Shown: positions 1-5,295, counted from the stretch's first letter. The stretch: 6,476 nt of DNA from an uncultured Eubacteriales bacterium (GCA_959605275.1 CAUHFD010000166.1:1-6476); one strand, 5' to 3'. Numbers and translations are program-made. The notes: generated by a model not told the origin, from the letters alone.

Positions 1-3
1 ACA

Positions 4-34
4 GTCTTTTACAATCCAGTGGATTGTAAAAGAC
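4..34. repeat. Perfect 31-bp palindrome upstream of eutS
   Basis: Two 14-bp arms, GTCTTTTACAATCC (4-17) and its exact reverse complement (21-34), are centred on G19, and A18/T20 also match. No T-run follows on either strand, so it is not a typical intrinsic terminator. It lies about 40 bases before the eutS start, so a DNA operator or an RNA hairpin in the eutS leader are both possible. The window begins three bases before it, so its relation to an upstream gene cannot be seen. The palindrome itself is certain; its role is unknown. Confidence 0.75.
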
Positions 35-55
35 AATAACCCCATACAAAAGCTC

Positions 56-62
56 AGGAAGG
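56..62 (+). promoter_or_regulatory. Ribosome binding site of eutS
   Basis: AGGAAGG lies 13 bases before ATG 76 and one base before ATG 64. The 64 start would leave almost no spacing from the full motif, although its first half AGGA would be four bases away. The spacing to 76 is on the long side. The choice of 76 therefore rests mainly on protein homology. Confidence 0.55.
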
Positions 63-75
63 AATGGTCATAACA

Positions 76-417
76 ATGGAAAAACAGCGAATTATTCAGG
101 AGTTTGTTCCCGGTAAACAAATTACTTTAGCGCATATTATTGCGAATCCGGTGCCGGAATTATGTGATAAATTGGGTATGATAGATGAGGGCAGCAATGC
201 ATTGGGAATTTTGACTATTACACCCAGCGAAGGTGCAATCATTGCGGCTGATATTGCAAGTAAAGCTGCCGGTGTATCTTTGGCTTTCGTTGACCGATTC
301 AGCGGTTCGGTTGTTGTTTCCGGCGATGTTGACAGTGTGGAATCCGCATTAAGAGCCGTTTTGGAAATGCTGTGCGAGAAAATGAAGTTTGCTCCTGCAC
401 AGATTACGAAAAACTAG
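76..417 (+). CDS. eutS: EutS-type bacterial microcompartment shell protein
   Basis: Shell protein of the EutS/PduU family, with a circularly permuted BMC fold. Such proteins form hexamers in the wall of ethanolamine- or propanediol-type microcompartments, which confine aldehyde intermediates in the cytoplasm. The protein is 113 residues from ATG 76, close to E. coli EutS (111). Its N-terminus, MEKQRIIQEFVPGKQ followed by ITLAHIIA, matches that protein from the first residue as I recall it; ATG 64 would add four unsupported residues (MVIT). The family motif DRFSG followed by a beta strand is present near the middle. Gly39, at the position linked to the bent E. coli EutS hexamer, appears kept, with about two residues inserted just after it. 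eutP follows 74 bases later on the same strand, an arrangement also seen at the start of eut operons. PduU is the main alternative, but the N-terminus favours EutS. Confidence 0.93.
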   Translation: MEKQRIIQEFVPGKQITLAHIIANPVPELCDKLGMIDEGSNALGILTITPSEGAIIAADIASKAAGVSLAFVDRFSGSVVVSGDVDSVESALRAVLEMLCEKMKFAPAQITKN

Positions 418-491
418 TCTTTGCAGTGCGTTTTCGTGATGGGGTACTGTCATATGGATGAAAAACGAGATGGGAAAGGTTTCATAAAAGT

Positions 492-953
492 ATGAAGAAG
501 TTTATGCTGGTAGGCGCAGTAAGCGCAGGGAAAACCAGCTTGATGCAGGCAATTTACGGACAGGATTTAAGTTACCAAAAAACGCAGGCAATTGATTTTA
601 AGGATAATATTATTGATACGCCGGGGGAATATTTAGAACAGCGGTTTCGATATCGCTCTCTGGGTATTACAGCGGCAGATACCGACTTAATTGTATTGGT
701 ACAATCCTGCACCGATCTGCGTTGTGTGTTTGCGCCGGGATTATCCAGTATGTTTGCAAAGCCGATGGTAGGAGTCGTAACAAAAATCGATATAGCAAAA
801 TCTCCGATCGATATTGCTCGGGCAAAGAAAAATTTGCAGCTTGCAGGATGTAGAACGATCTTTACAGTCAGCAGTAAAGACAAAACAGGGATCCCCGCGT
901 TTCAATCGTTTATTGAAATGGAGCCGAATTTGCAATTGTCTCAAAACGAGTAA
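492..953 (+). CDS. eutP: EutP/PduV-type small GTPase of microcompartment loci
   Basis: Small P-loop GTPase (153 residues) of the EutP/PduV family, encoded beside ethanolamine or propanediol microcompartment genes. Its precise role is unsettled: acetate kinase activity has been reported for some EutP proteins, and PduV associates with the shell. All G motifs are visible: G1 GAVSAGKT (8-15), a G2 threonine near Thr31, G3 DTPG (42-45) followed by EY, G4 TKID (97-100) and G5 SSK (127-129). The length is typical and the frame is intact. ATG 492 is preceded by AAAGG at 475-479, a spacing of 12, which is slightly long; no better in-frame start exists nearby. It is probably co-transcribed with eutS, since no promoter or terminator is obvious in the gap. 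No other eut gene follows. Confidence 0.92.
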   Translation: MKKFMLVGAVSAGKTSLMQAIYGQDLSYQKTQAIDFKDNIIDTPGEYLEQRFRYRSLGITAADTDLIVLVQSCTDLRCVFAPGLSSMFAKPMVGVVTKIDIAKSPIDIARAKKNLQLAGCRTIFTVSSKDKTGIPAFQSFIEMEPNLQLSQNE

Positions 954-969
954 AATACATCTGAAATAC

Positions 970-998
970 TTGTATTTTCGTTGTTGGTGTGCTATTCT
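970..998 (+). promoter_or_regulatory. Possible sigma-A promoter for the TM2 protein gene
   Basis: TTGTAT (970-975) and TATTCT (993-998) are separated by exactly 17 bases, and TG one base before the -10 box gives an extended -10. The -35 box matches only its first half. A weak 7-bp inverted repeat, AAAATAC (952-958) with GTATTTT (972-978), overlaps the -35 box and might separate the transcript from eutP. Start of transcription would be about 60 bases before the gene. Confidence 0.4.
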
Positions 999-1053
999 TA
1001 AATACATGAAGATAATCGGTTAGTGATAAAACTGACGATTTAAATTATTTTTT

Positions 1054-1059
1054 AGGGAG
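1054..1059 (+). promoter_or_regulatory. Ribosome binding site that sets the TM2 gene start
   Basis: AGGGAG abuts ATG 1060 with no spacer but is 9 bases from ATG 1069. A ribosome can use only the second comfortably, so the shorter protein starting MGLKKC is preferred. Confidence 0.75.
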
Positions 1060-1068
1060 ATGAGTAAA

Positions 1069-1764
1069 ATGGGATTAAAAAAATGTCCTGTTTGCGGCGC
1101 AGATAATAGTGAATTGGCAAAATTCTGTTATTCCTGTGGTGCTGATTTGGAAGTTCAGCAGCAACCATCAGTATATGATCAGCCGGTTGCCGAGTATCAG
1201 CCTCAGTATCAGGAAACGCAGGCACAGGAAGTACCGCCGACTGCAGTAACAGAGAATAATCAGGCACCGCCGCAGGGTGCTCCTTATACGCAGGGACAGT
1301 ATCAGGCACCGCCGCAGGGTGCTCCTTATACGCAGGGGCAGTATCAGGCACCACCGCAGGGTGCTCCTTATACGCAGGGACAGTATCAGGCACCGCCGCA
1401 GGGCGCTCCTTACACGCAAGGACAGTATCAGGCACCGCCGCAGGGTGCTCCTTATACGCAAGGACAGTATCAGGTACCGCCGCAGGGGGTTCCTTACGGG
1501 CAACCTATTCTGAATCCGATTCCGTACGGATATAAGCAAAAAAGTAAATTGGCAGCCGGATTGTTGGGAATACTGATTGGTTCCTTTGGTGTACATAACT
1601 TTTATTTGGGTTATACCGGAAAAGCAGTTGCACAGTTATTAATTACTCTTTTGACTTGCGGAGCTGGGGCTGTCATTTCCGGCATTTGGGCATTAATTGA
1701 AGGTATCATGATTTTGACTGGTTCAATTAATGTGGATGGCAAAAATGTGCCTTTAGCAGATTGA
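1069..1764 (+). CDS. Zinc-ribbon and TM2 domain membrane protein with Gln/Pro-rich repeats
   Basis: Predicted membrane protein of 231 residues with three parts. Residues 6-23 form a zinc ribbon, CPVC then FCYSC, with Cys 6, 9, 20 and 23 as ligands. Residues about 28-152 are a Gln/Pro/Tyr-rich linker containing five perfect 14-residue repeats (65-134, unit QAPPQGAPYTQGQY) and a sixth degenerate copy. Residues about 156-217 are a TM2 domain: a first hydrophobic span (161-181) carrying the family signature GSFGVHNFYLG, a short turn TGKA, and a second span (186-216). A short polar tail ends the protein. TM2 proteins are widespread and their molecular role is largely unknown. A zinc ribbon before a low-complexity linker and TM2 is a recurring bacterial layout. 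The linker and ribbon are probably cytoplasmic, which is an inference. Start 1069 is chosen for ribosome-site spacing. glyA follows after 137 bases. Confidence 0.9.
   Translation: MGLKKCPVCGADNSELAKFCYSCGADLEVQQQPSVYDQPVAEYQPQYQETQAQEVPPTAVTENNQAPPQGAPYTQGQYQAPPQGAPYTQGQYQAPPQGAPYTQGQYQAPPQGAPYTQGQYQAPPQGAPYTQGQYQVPPQGVPYGQPILNPIPYGYKQKSKLAAGLLGILIGSFGVHNFYLGYTGKAVAQLLITLLTCGAGAVISGIWALIEGIMILTGSINVDGKNVPLAD
1261..1512 (+). repeat. Five 42-bp tandem repeats plus a degenerate sixth, in frame
   Basis: Copies start at 1261, 1303, 1345, 1387 and 1429, and a diverged copy spans 1471-1512. The period is 42 bases, or 14 codons, so gain or loss of a copy keeps the frame. Copies 1 to 5 differ by only a few bases. 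Every difference I see (ccg/cca, gga/ggg, ggt/ggc, tat/tac, cag/caa) is a silent third-position change. The array encodes the linker of the TM2 protein. Confidence 0.97.
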
Positions 1765-1797
1765 TAAAAAGTTTATCATTGTTAAATGCTACAATAT

Positions 1798-1820
1798 GCC
1801 GAAAAATTGATTTTATCGGC
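1798..1820 (+). other. Imperfect hairpin between the TM2 gene and glyA
   Basis: GCCGA (1798-1802) pairs with TCGGC (1816-1820), and the adjoining AAAA/TTTT runs pair after one bulged A. The loop is TTGA. No clear T-run follows, so it is at best a weak terminator. A 7-bp AT-only inverted repeat, TGATAAA with TTTATCA (1762-1778), overlaps the preceding stop codon. Confidence 0.4.
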
Positions 1821-1826
1821 TTCTGT

Positions 1827-1849
1827 GAGAAAGAAAATCAACCTTTCTC
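1827..1849 (+). other. Hairpin in the glyA leader
   Basis: GAGAAAG (1827-1833) and CTTTCTC (1843-1849) form a perfect 7-bp stem with a 9-base loop. It ends 52 bases before the glyA start. The leader does not match a riboswitch class that I can recognise by eye. The stem may be fortuitous. Confidence 0.3.
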
Positions 1850-1901
1850 GACATGAAAGGATCATGATAAAAAACAGAATGAAAAATGAGGAGCGCAGCG
1901 A

Positions 1902-3155
1902 ATGTTTAATAATATGATGGATACGATAGGCTTTGTAAAATCAGTAGATTCGCAACTTGGCGAAGCAATGGAAAAGGAACTGTTTCGTCAACGCAGAAAT
2001 TTGGAACTGATTGCAAGTGAAAATATTGTTTCTCCGGCAGTAATGGCTGCTATGGGCAGTGTCCTGACCAACAAATATGCGGAAGGATATCCGGGAAAAA
2101 GATACTATGGCGGTTGTGAGTATGTCGATGTAGTTGAAAATATTGCCATCGAGCGGGCGAAAGAATTGTTTGGAGCAGAGCATGTTAATGTTCAACCACA
2201 TTCCGGCGCACAGGCAAATACAGCGGTTTATTTTGCTTTGCTGGAACCCGGTGATACTGTACTCGGTATGAATCTGGCGCACGGAGGACATTTAACACAT
2301 GGCTCGCCGGTTAATATTTCCGGTAAATATTATAATTTCATCCCGTATGGTGTGGATGATCATACACATCGCATTGATTATGATAAAGTTCGTGCTTTGG
2401 CGTTGGAGAACAAGCCGAAGATGATTGTTGCCGGTGCTAGTGCATATCCGCGTGCAATTGATTTTGAAAAGCTTTCTGAGATTGCAAAAGAGTGCGGCGC
2501 TTATTTCATGGTCGATATGGCTCATATTGCCGGCTTGGTTGCTGCAGGGTTGCATCAATCGCCGGTTCCTTATGCAGATATTGTTACTACTACTACTCAT
2601 AAAACCTTGCGCGGTCCTCGCGGCGGCATGATTATGTGTAAGGCAGAGCTTGCCGCTAAAATCAATAAGGCGGTTTTCCCGGGAACACAAGGCGGTCCGT
2701 TAATGCATACCATTGCAGCGAAGGCTGTCTGTTTTGGAGAAGCATTAAAGCCGGAATTTAAAGTGTATCAGCAAACGATTGTAGATAACGCACAGGCATT
2801 GGCGAAAGGTTTGATGGAGCGTGGCTTTGAGTTGGTGTCCGGCGGAACGGATAATCATTTGATGTTGGTAGATCTGAGAAATTTTGATTTAACCGGCAAA
2901 GAGTTGGAAAAACGGCTGGATGAGGTTTATATTACGGCAAACAAGAACGCAATACCGAATGATCCGCAGAGTCCGTTTGTTACCAGCGGCGTACGTATCG
3001 GAACACCGGCAGTAACCAGCAGAGGTCTGCAGCCAGCCGATATGGAAAAAATTGCTGAGTTCATCTATTTGACCGCTACCGATTTTGAAAATTCATGTGA
3101 TACCATTCGTGCCGGCGTAGAAGAACTTTGTAAGAAATATCCTTTGTACGAATAA
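1902..3155 (+). CDS. glyA: Serine hydroxymethyltransferase
   Basis: PLP-dependent cytosolic enzyme that interconverts serine plus tetrahydrofolate with glycine plus 5,10-methylenetetrahydrofolate, the main entry to one-carbon metabolism for purine, thymidylate and methionine synthesis. The 417 residues equal the usual bacterial length. The PLP lysine is Lys234 in VTTTTHKTLRGPRGG. Asp205 and His208 in VDMAHIAGL fit the cofactor-ring residues. Arg365 in SGVRIGTPA fits the substrate-carboxylate arginine. Other hallmarks are ENIVS near the N-terminus, NKYAEGYPGKRYYGG and SGAQAN. GAGGAG at 1888-1893 sits 8 bases before ATG 1902. A roughly ten-residue N-terminal extension precedes the core; internal ATGs at 1914 and 1917 have worse spacing. 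The gene stands alone: weak hairpins lie before it and a 15-bp hairpin just after it. No promoter stood out in the leader. Confidence 0.98.
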   Translation: MFNNMMDTIGFVKSVDSQLGEAMEKELFRQRRNLELIASENIVSPAVMAAMGSVLTNKYAEGYPGKRYYGGCEYVDVVENIAIERAKELFGAEHVNVQPHSGAQANTAVYFALLEPGDTVLGMNLAHGGHLTHGSPVNISGKYYNFIPYGVDDHTHRIDYDKVRALALENKPKMIVAGASAYPRAIDFEKLSEIAKECGAYFMVDMAHIAGLVAAGLHQSPVPYADIVTTTTHKTLRGPRGGMIMCKAELAAKINKAVFPGTQGGPLMHTIAAKAVCFGEALKPEFKVYQQTIVDNAQALAKGLMERGFELVSGGTDNHLMLVDLRNFDLTGKELEKRLDEVYITANKNAIPNDPQSPFVTSGVRIGTPAVTSRGLQPADMEKIAEFIYLTATDFENSCDTIRAGVEELCKKYPLYE

Positions 3156-3164
3156 GTAACATGC

Positions 3165-3199
3165 CAATATTGCCGCCGCGGACAGCGGCGGCAATATTG
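3165..3199 (+). terminator. Strong hairpin after glyA, possible terminator
   Basis: CAATATTGCCGCCGC (3165-3179) and its exact reverse complement (3185-3199) form a 15-bp stem with loop GGACA, starting 10 bases after the glyA stop. It lacks a clean T-run (ATCTATTG follows), so efficient intrinsic termination is not assured. Its inner 27 bases recur exactly at 3418-3444, so it may instead be one end of a repeat element. Confidence 0.55.
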
Positions 3200-3417
3200 A
3201 TCTATTGAAATGATTATATTGAAAATTATGTCACGCAGGCGGACATGTGCCGCCGCAGGGATACATTGAAAAGAAAAACCGCGGTAAGCAACGGCAAAAC
3301 CGTTTGCGGAGCTGGTTTTCGTTGAAAAGGGGGTATCGGGGGAAAACGCAGAGCAAGGCTTTGTCGCAGTGATTGCGTTTGTCCTTCGAGAGCGTTGTTG
3401 ATGCTGTCAACACGCTC
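3200..3417. other. Structured, GC-richer intergenic segment between two identical palindromes
   Basis: No convincing gene lies in the 324 bases between glyA and rarA. Packed between the flanking palindromes are GGCGG/CCGCC (3238-3254); CAACG and AAAACC pairing with GGTTTT and CGTTG (3289-3324, two bases bulged); AAACGCA/TGCGTTT (3344-3380); and GAGCG plus TGTTGA pairing with TCAACA plus CGCTC (3390-3417, one T bulged). Most of the segment is visibly richer in G and C than its surroundings. It could be a mosaic intergenic repeat, a small structured RNA or the rarA leader. I recognise no Rfam family by eye. Two overlapping minus-strand open frames here have no ribosome binding site. Confidence 0.6.
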
Positions 3418-3444
3418 ATTGCCGCCGCGGACAGCGGCGGCAAT
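3418..3444. repeat. Second exact copy of the 27-bp palindrome
   Basis: ATTGCCGCCGC (3418-3428), loop GGACA and GCGGCGGCAAT (3434-3444) are base-for-base identical to 3169-3195. The unit is an 11-bp hairpin, so the two copies are both direct and inverted repeats of each other. This copy abuts the preceding hairpin (3390-3417) with no gap and ends 35 bases before rarA. CTTTATC follows, too weak for a sure terminator. Confidence 0.85.
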
Positions 3445-3479
3445 CTTTATCATATCAGCTATCGAAGGGAGGCATAACT

Positions 3480-4745
3480 ATGGCAACACCATTGGCAGAT
3501 CGTATTCGCCCTTCTGCTCTGGAAGACGTGGTGGGACAAAAACATATTATCGGAGAAGGTCAGTTCCTTTCTAATATTATTCAGTCCGGTCATATACCGA
3601 ATTTGATCTTTTACGGTCCGTCCGGTGTGGGCAAAACAACGGTAGCGCGTATTATCGCAGCTTCAACTCATAAACGTCTGCACAAACTCAATGGAACGAA
3701 TGCTTCTATCAGTGATATCAAAGATATTGTCAAAGAAATCGATACGATGTTCGGGTATAACGGTATCTTATTGTATTTAGATGAGATACAGTATTTAAAT
3801 AAAAAGCAGCAGCAATCTTTGCTGGAATACATTGAAAACGGTCAGATTACGCTGATTGCTTCGACGACTGAAAATCCGTATTTTTATATTTATAATGCAA
3901 TATTAAGCCGCTGCACCGTCGTGGAGTTTAAACCGGTAGAGCCTGACGAAGTGGAAAAAGCGTTGGTTCGGAGTTTGGATATTTTAGGCAAAGAATACGG
4001 CTGTCAGTTTGTTCCGGAAGATGGCGTGCTTTCCCATATTGCAAGAGGCTGCGGCGGAGATGTCAGAAAGTCTTTAAATACGATAGAGCTTTGTTGTTTG
4101 TCGCTCGGTTCATCGGAGAATACGCGAATCATCAGCATGGATCTGGCAAGAAAATTAACGCAAAAAAGTTCCATGAAGTATGATCGCGACGGTGATGAAC
4201 ATTATGATATTTTATCGGCGTTTCAAAAATCCATTCGCGGATCCGACCCGGACGCAGGACTTCATTATCTGGCACGTTTGTTGGAAGCAGGAGATTTAAT
4301 ATCGCCTTGTCGCAGATTGCTTGTCATCGCGAGCGAGGATATCGGGTTAGCTTATCCGCAGGCTATTTCTATTGTGAAATCTTGTGTAGATAGTGCGATG
4401 CAATTGGGGTTGCCGGAGGCGCGGCTTCCGTTGGCACAAGCGGTGCTGCTGCTCGCAACCGCACCGAAATCCAACAGCGTTATTATGTCGATTGATGCGG
4501 CAATGAATGATATACGAGCCGGAAATATAGGGGAGATACCGGAACACTTAAAGGATAGCCATTACGGCGGTGCAGCAAAGATGGGACGAGGGGTGGAATA
4601 TCAATATGCTCATCTTTTTCCCAACCATTATGTGAAACAACAATATTTGCCAAACAGTATCAAGGATCATGTGTATTACCAATACGGTGATAATAAAAAC
4701 GAGCAAACCGCTAAAAAGTATTGGGACAATATAAAACAAGATTGA
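3480..4745 (+). CDS. rarA: Replication-associated recombination protein A (RarA/MgsA family AAA+ ATPase)
   Basis: AAA+ ATPase of the RarA/MgsA/WRNIP1 family, 421 residues. Family members act as tetramers at stalled forks and single-stranded gaps. The N-terminus TPLADRIRPSALEDVVGQ followed by HIIG is typical. Visible motifs are Walker A GPSGVGKT (46-53), Walker B LYLDEIQ (98-104), sensor 1 TTEN (129-132), arginine finger in LSRC (Arg144) and sensor 2 GDVRKSLN (193-200, Arg196). The C-terminal half carries the family's ASEDIGLAYPQA segment and the DSHYGGA and YQYAHLFPNHYV motifs of the tetramerisation region. Walker B is followed by QYLNKKQQQS where, as I recall, E. coli RarA has HRFNKSQQD, so this is a divergent but intact form. 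AAGGGAGG at 3465-3472 is 7 bases before the start. A strong terminator follows at 4768-4820, so rarA probably ends its transcript. Confidence 0.95.
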   Translation: MATPLADRIRPSALEDVVGQKHIIGEGQFLSNIIQSGHIPNLIFYGPSGVGKTTVARIIAASTHKRLHKLNGTNASISDIKDIVKEIDTMFGYNGILLYLDEIQYLNKKQQQSLLEYIENGQITLIASTTENPYFYIYNAILSRCTVVEFKPVEPDEVEKALVRSLDILGKEYGCQFVPEDGVLSHIARGCGGDVRKSLNTIELCCLSLGSSENTRIISMDLARKLTQKSSMKYDRDGDEHYDILSAFQKSIRGSDPDAGLHYLARLLEAGDLISPCRRLLVIASEDIGLAYPQAISIVKSCVDSAMQLGLPEARLPLAQAVLLLATAPKSNSVIMSIDAAMNDIRAGNIGEIPEHLKDSHYGGAAKMGRGVEYQYAHLFPNHYVKQQYLPNSIKDHVYYQYGDNKNEQTAKKYWDNIKQD

Positions 4746-4761
4746 TCAGCGATCAGCTGAT
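4745..4761 (+). other. Small hairpin overlapping the rarA stop
   Basis: ATCAGC (4745-4750) and GCTGAT (4756-4761) form a 6-bp stem with a 5-base loop, beginning at the last base of the rarA stop codon. No T-run follows. It may assist the terminator or protect the transcript end, or it may be chance. Confidence 0.35.
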
Positions 4762-4767
4762 ATAACG

Positions 4768-4820
4768 AAAAGCGAGATGTCCCTCCCGACTTTATAGTCG
4801 GCGGACTCTACTCACTTTTT
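4768..4820 (+). terminator. Intrinsic terminator of rarA
   Basis: A long interrupted stem: AAAAG and GAG (4768-4776) pair with CTC and CTTTT (4811-4819), GTCC (4779-4782) with GGAC (4803-4806), and CCGACT (4786-4791) with AGTCGG (4796-4801), loop TTAT. TTTTT (4816-4820) ends the structure. It lies 22 bases after the rarA stop. The T-run is mostly within the 3' arm, as in bidirectional A/T-flanked terminators. Confidence 0.7.
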
Positions 4821-4843
4821 CCGGTGGTGCAATCCACCACCGG
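4821..4843. repeat. Perfect 9-bp hairpin
   Basis: CCGGTGGTG (4821-4829) and CACCACCGG (4835-4843) with loop CAATC start directly after the rarA terminator's T-run. There is no T-run on either side that would make it a terminator itself. A smaller stem, CAGGG/CCCTG (4856-4871), follows. Together these fill the gap to the next hairpin. Confidence 0.6.
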
Positions 4844-4875
4844 AACGTTGAATGACAGGGCTTTGCCCCTGATTG

Positions 4876-4912
4876 AAAAACGACCGGTCCAATGTCAAAG
4901 GACCGGTCGTTT
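4876..4912 (-). terminator. Terminator of the small minus-strand gene, probably bidirectional
   Basis: AAACGACCGGTCC (4878-4890) and its exact reverse complement (4900-4912) form a 13-bp stem with a 9-base loop. Read on the minus strand the stem runs into TTTTT (4880-4876), the usual intrinsic-terminator form, 14 bases after the stop of the small gene. Read on the plus strand it is followed by GTTTC, so it may also back up the rarA terminator. Confidence 0.75.
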
Positions 4913-4926
4913 GTTTCAGATATCAA

Positions 4927-5055
4927 TTAAAATTCTTCTGATTGAATGTACCGTTTTCCATATTTATCATACAGAAAGTCTATCAGTAATTGAAGCCCCT
5001 TAAAGACACACAGCGCAGTAAGAATAGATAGAAAAATCTTACAAAAAAGTTTCAT
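4927..5055 (-). CDS. Small single-span membrane peptide, unknown function
   Basis: Predicted peptide of 42 residues: a short basic start (MKLFCK), one hydrophobic span at about residues 7-29 containing two Cys (5 and 16), and a charged tail ending in IQSEEF. I do not recognise a family. The start at 5055 is chosen because GGAAAGGAA lies about 10 bases upstream. A longer in-frame start at 5130 falls inside the promoter and cannot be on the transcript. The unit is complete: promoter 5102-5130, ribosome site 5065-5073, coding region, and terminator 4876-4912. It is convergent with rarA and divergent from the SGNH gene. It could be a small membrane regulator, a toxin-like peptide or an envelope peptide; the sequence does not decide. 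No antisense RNA promoter of a type I toxin system was evident. Confidence 0.62.
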   Translation of the reverse strand: MKLFCKIFLSILTALCVFKGLQLLIDFLYDKYGKRYIQSEEF

Positions 5056-5064
5056 TATTAACCG

Positions 5065-5073
5065 TTCCTTTCC
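5065..5073 (-). promoter_or_regulatory. Ribosome binding site of the small minus-strand gene
   Basis: Read on the minus strand this is GGAAAGGAA, close to the anti-16S consensus, with AAGGA ending 10 bases before ATG 5055. It decides the 42-residue start over the upstream ATG. Confidence 0.65.
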
Positions 5074-5101
5074 ACATGAAAATTTATCTTTTACCATATA
5101 T

Positions 5102-5130
5102 ATTGTACCAATTTTTTTGTTAAAAATCAA
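5102..5130 (-). promoter_or_regulatory. Sigma-A promoter of the small minus-strand gene
   Basis: On the minus strand TTGATT (5130-5125) and TACAAT (5107-5102) are separated by exactly 17 bases. Transcription would begin near 5095, giving a leader of about 40 bases before ATG 5055. The spacer is A/T-rich. Confidence 0.65.
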
Positions 5131-5228
5131 GGTGTTTTCCGGTAATTTACAAATACTTTTTTCTGTTCTGATCCTTTAGGGCAAGATAAGAATAAAATAT
5201 AAATTTTTACGAAAAATGTAAAAAATAG

Positions 5229-5257
5229 TTGAGATAATTCAAGTAAAGGGTTATAAT
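5229..5257 (+). promoter_or_regulatory. Near-consensus sigma-A promoter P1, rightward
   Basis: TTGAGA (5229-5234) and a perfect TATAAT (5252-5257) are separated by 17 bases. An A/T-rich stretch upstream (about 5195-5226) could serve as an UP element. Transcription would start near 5264, immediately at a hairpin, about 190 bases before the SGNH gene. It is divergent from the minus-strand promoter at 5102-5130. Confidence 0.75.
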
Positions 5258-5264
5258 AATCTTG

Positions 5265-5295
5265 GAATACACGAAATCAAAGATTTCTAGTATTC
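5265..5295 (+). other. Hairpin at the predicted 5' end of the P1 transcript
   Basis: GAATAC (5265-5270) pairs with GTATTC (5290-5295), and GAAATC (5273-5278) with GATTTC (5282-5287). The stem has 12 pairs, a 2x2 internal loop and an AAA loop. At the very start of the transcript it could stabilise the RNA; as DNA it could be an operator just after the promoter. Confidence 0.55.

Noticed and set aside
24..50. Promoter TTGTAA / TACAAA before eutS
   Set aside because: The spacing is only 15 bases, the -35 lies inside the palindrome, and transcription would begin at the ribosome binding site.
572..1023. Minus-strand and alternate-frame open frames over eutP
   Set aside because: They overlap a gene with all five GTPase motifs and show no recognisable domain.
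1261..1512. CRISPR-like array
   Set aside because: The repeats are contiguous with no unique spacers and encode a periodic peptide in the frame of a real gene.
1052..1596. Minus-strand and alternate-frame open frames across the TM2 gene
   Set aside because: They are repetitive shadows of the 42-bp array: a period divisible by three without stops keeps other frames open too. The plus-strand frame has the zinc-ribbon and TM2 motifs.
3226..3453. Two overlapping minus-strand open frames (75 and 70 codons) in the glyA-rarA gap
   Set aside because: No ribosome binding site precedes their starts, the longer one begins next to the palindromic repeat, and both run through the hairpins. Open frames are expected by chance in a GC-richer palindromic segment.
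4347..4739. Two minus-strand open frames within rarA
   Set aside because: They lie wholly inside a gene with intact RarA motifs and have no ribosome binding site or family resemblance.
5056..5130. 67-codon form of the minus-strand small gene starting at 5130
   Set aside because: Its ATG lies within the -35 box of the predicted promoter and lacks a ribosome binding site; the start at 5055 has both in order.
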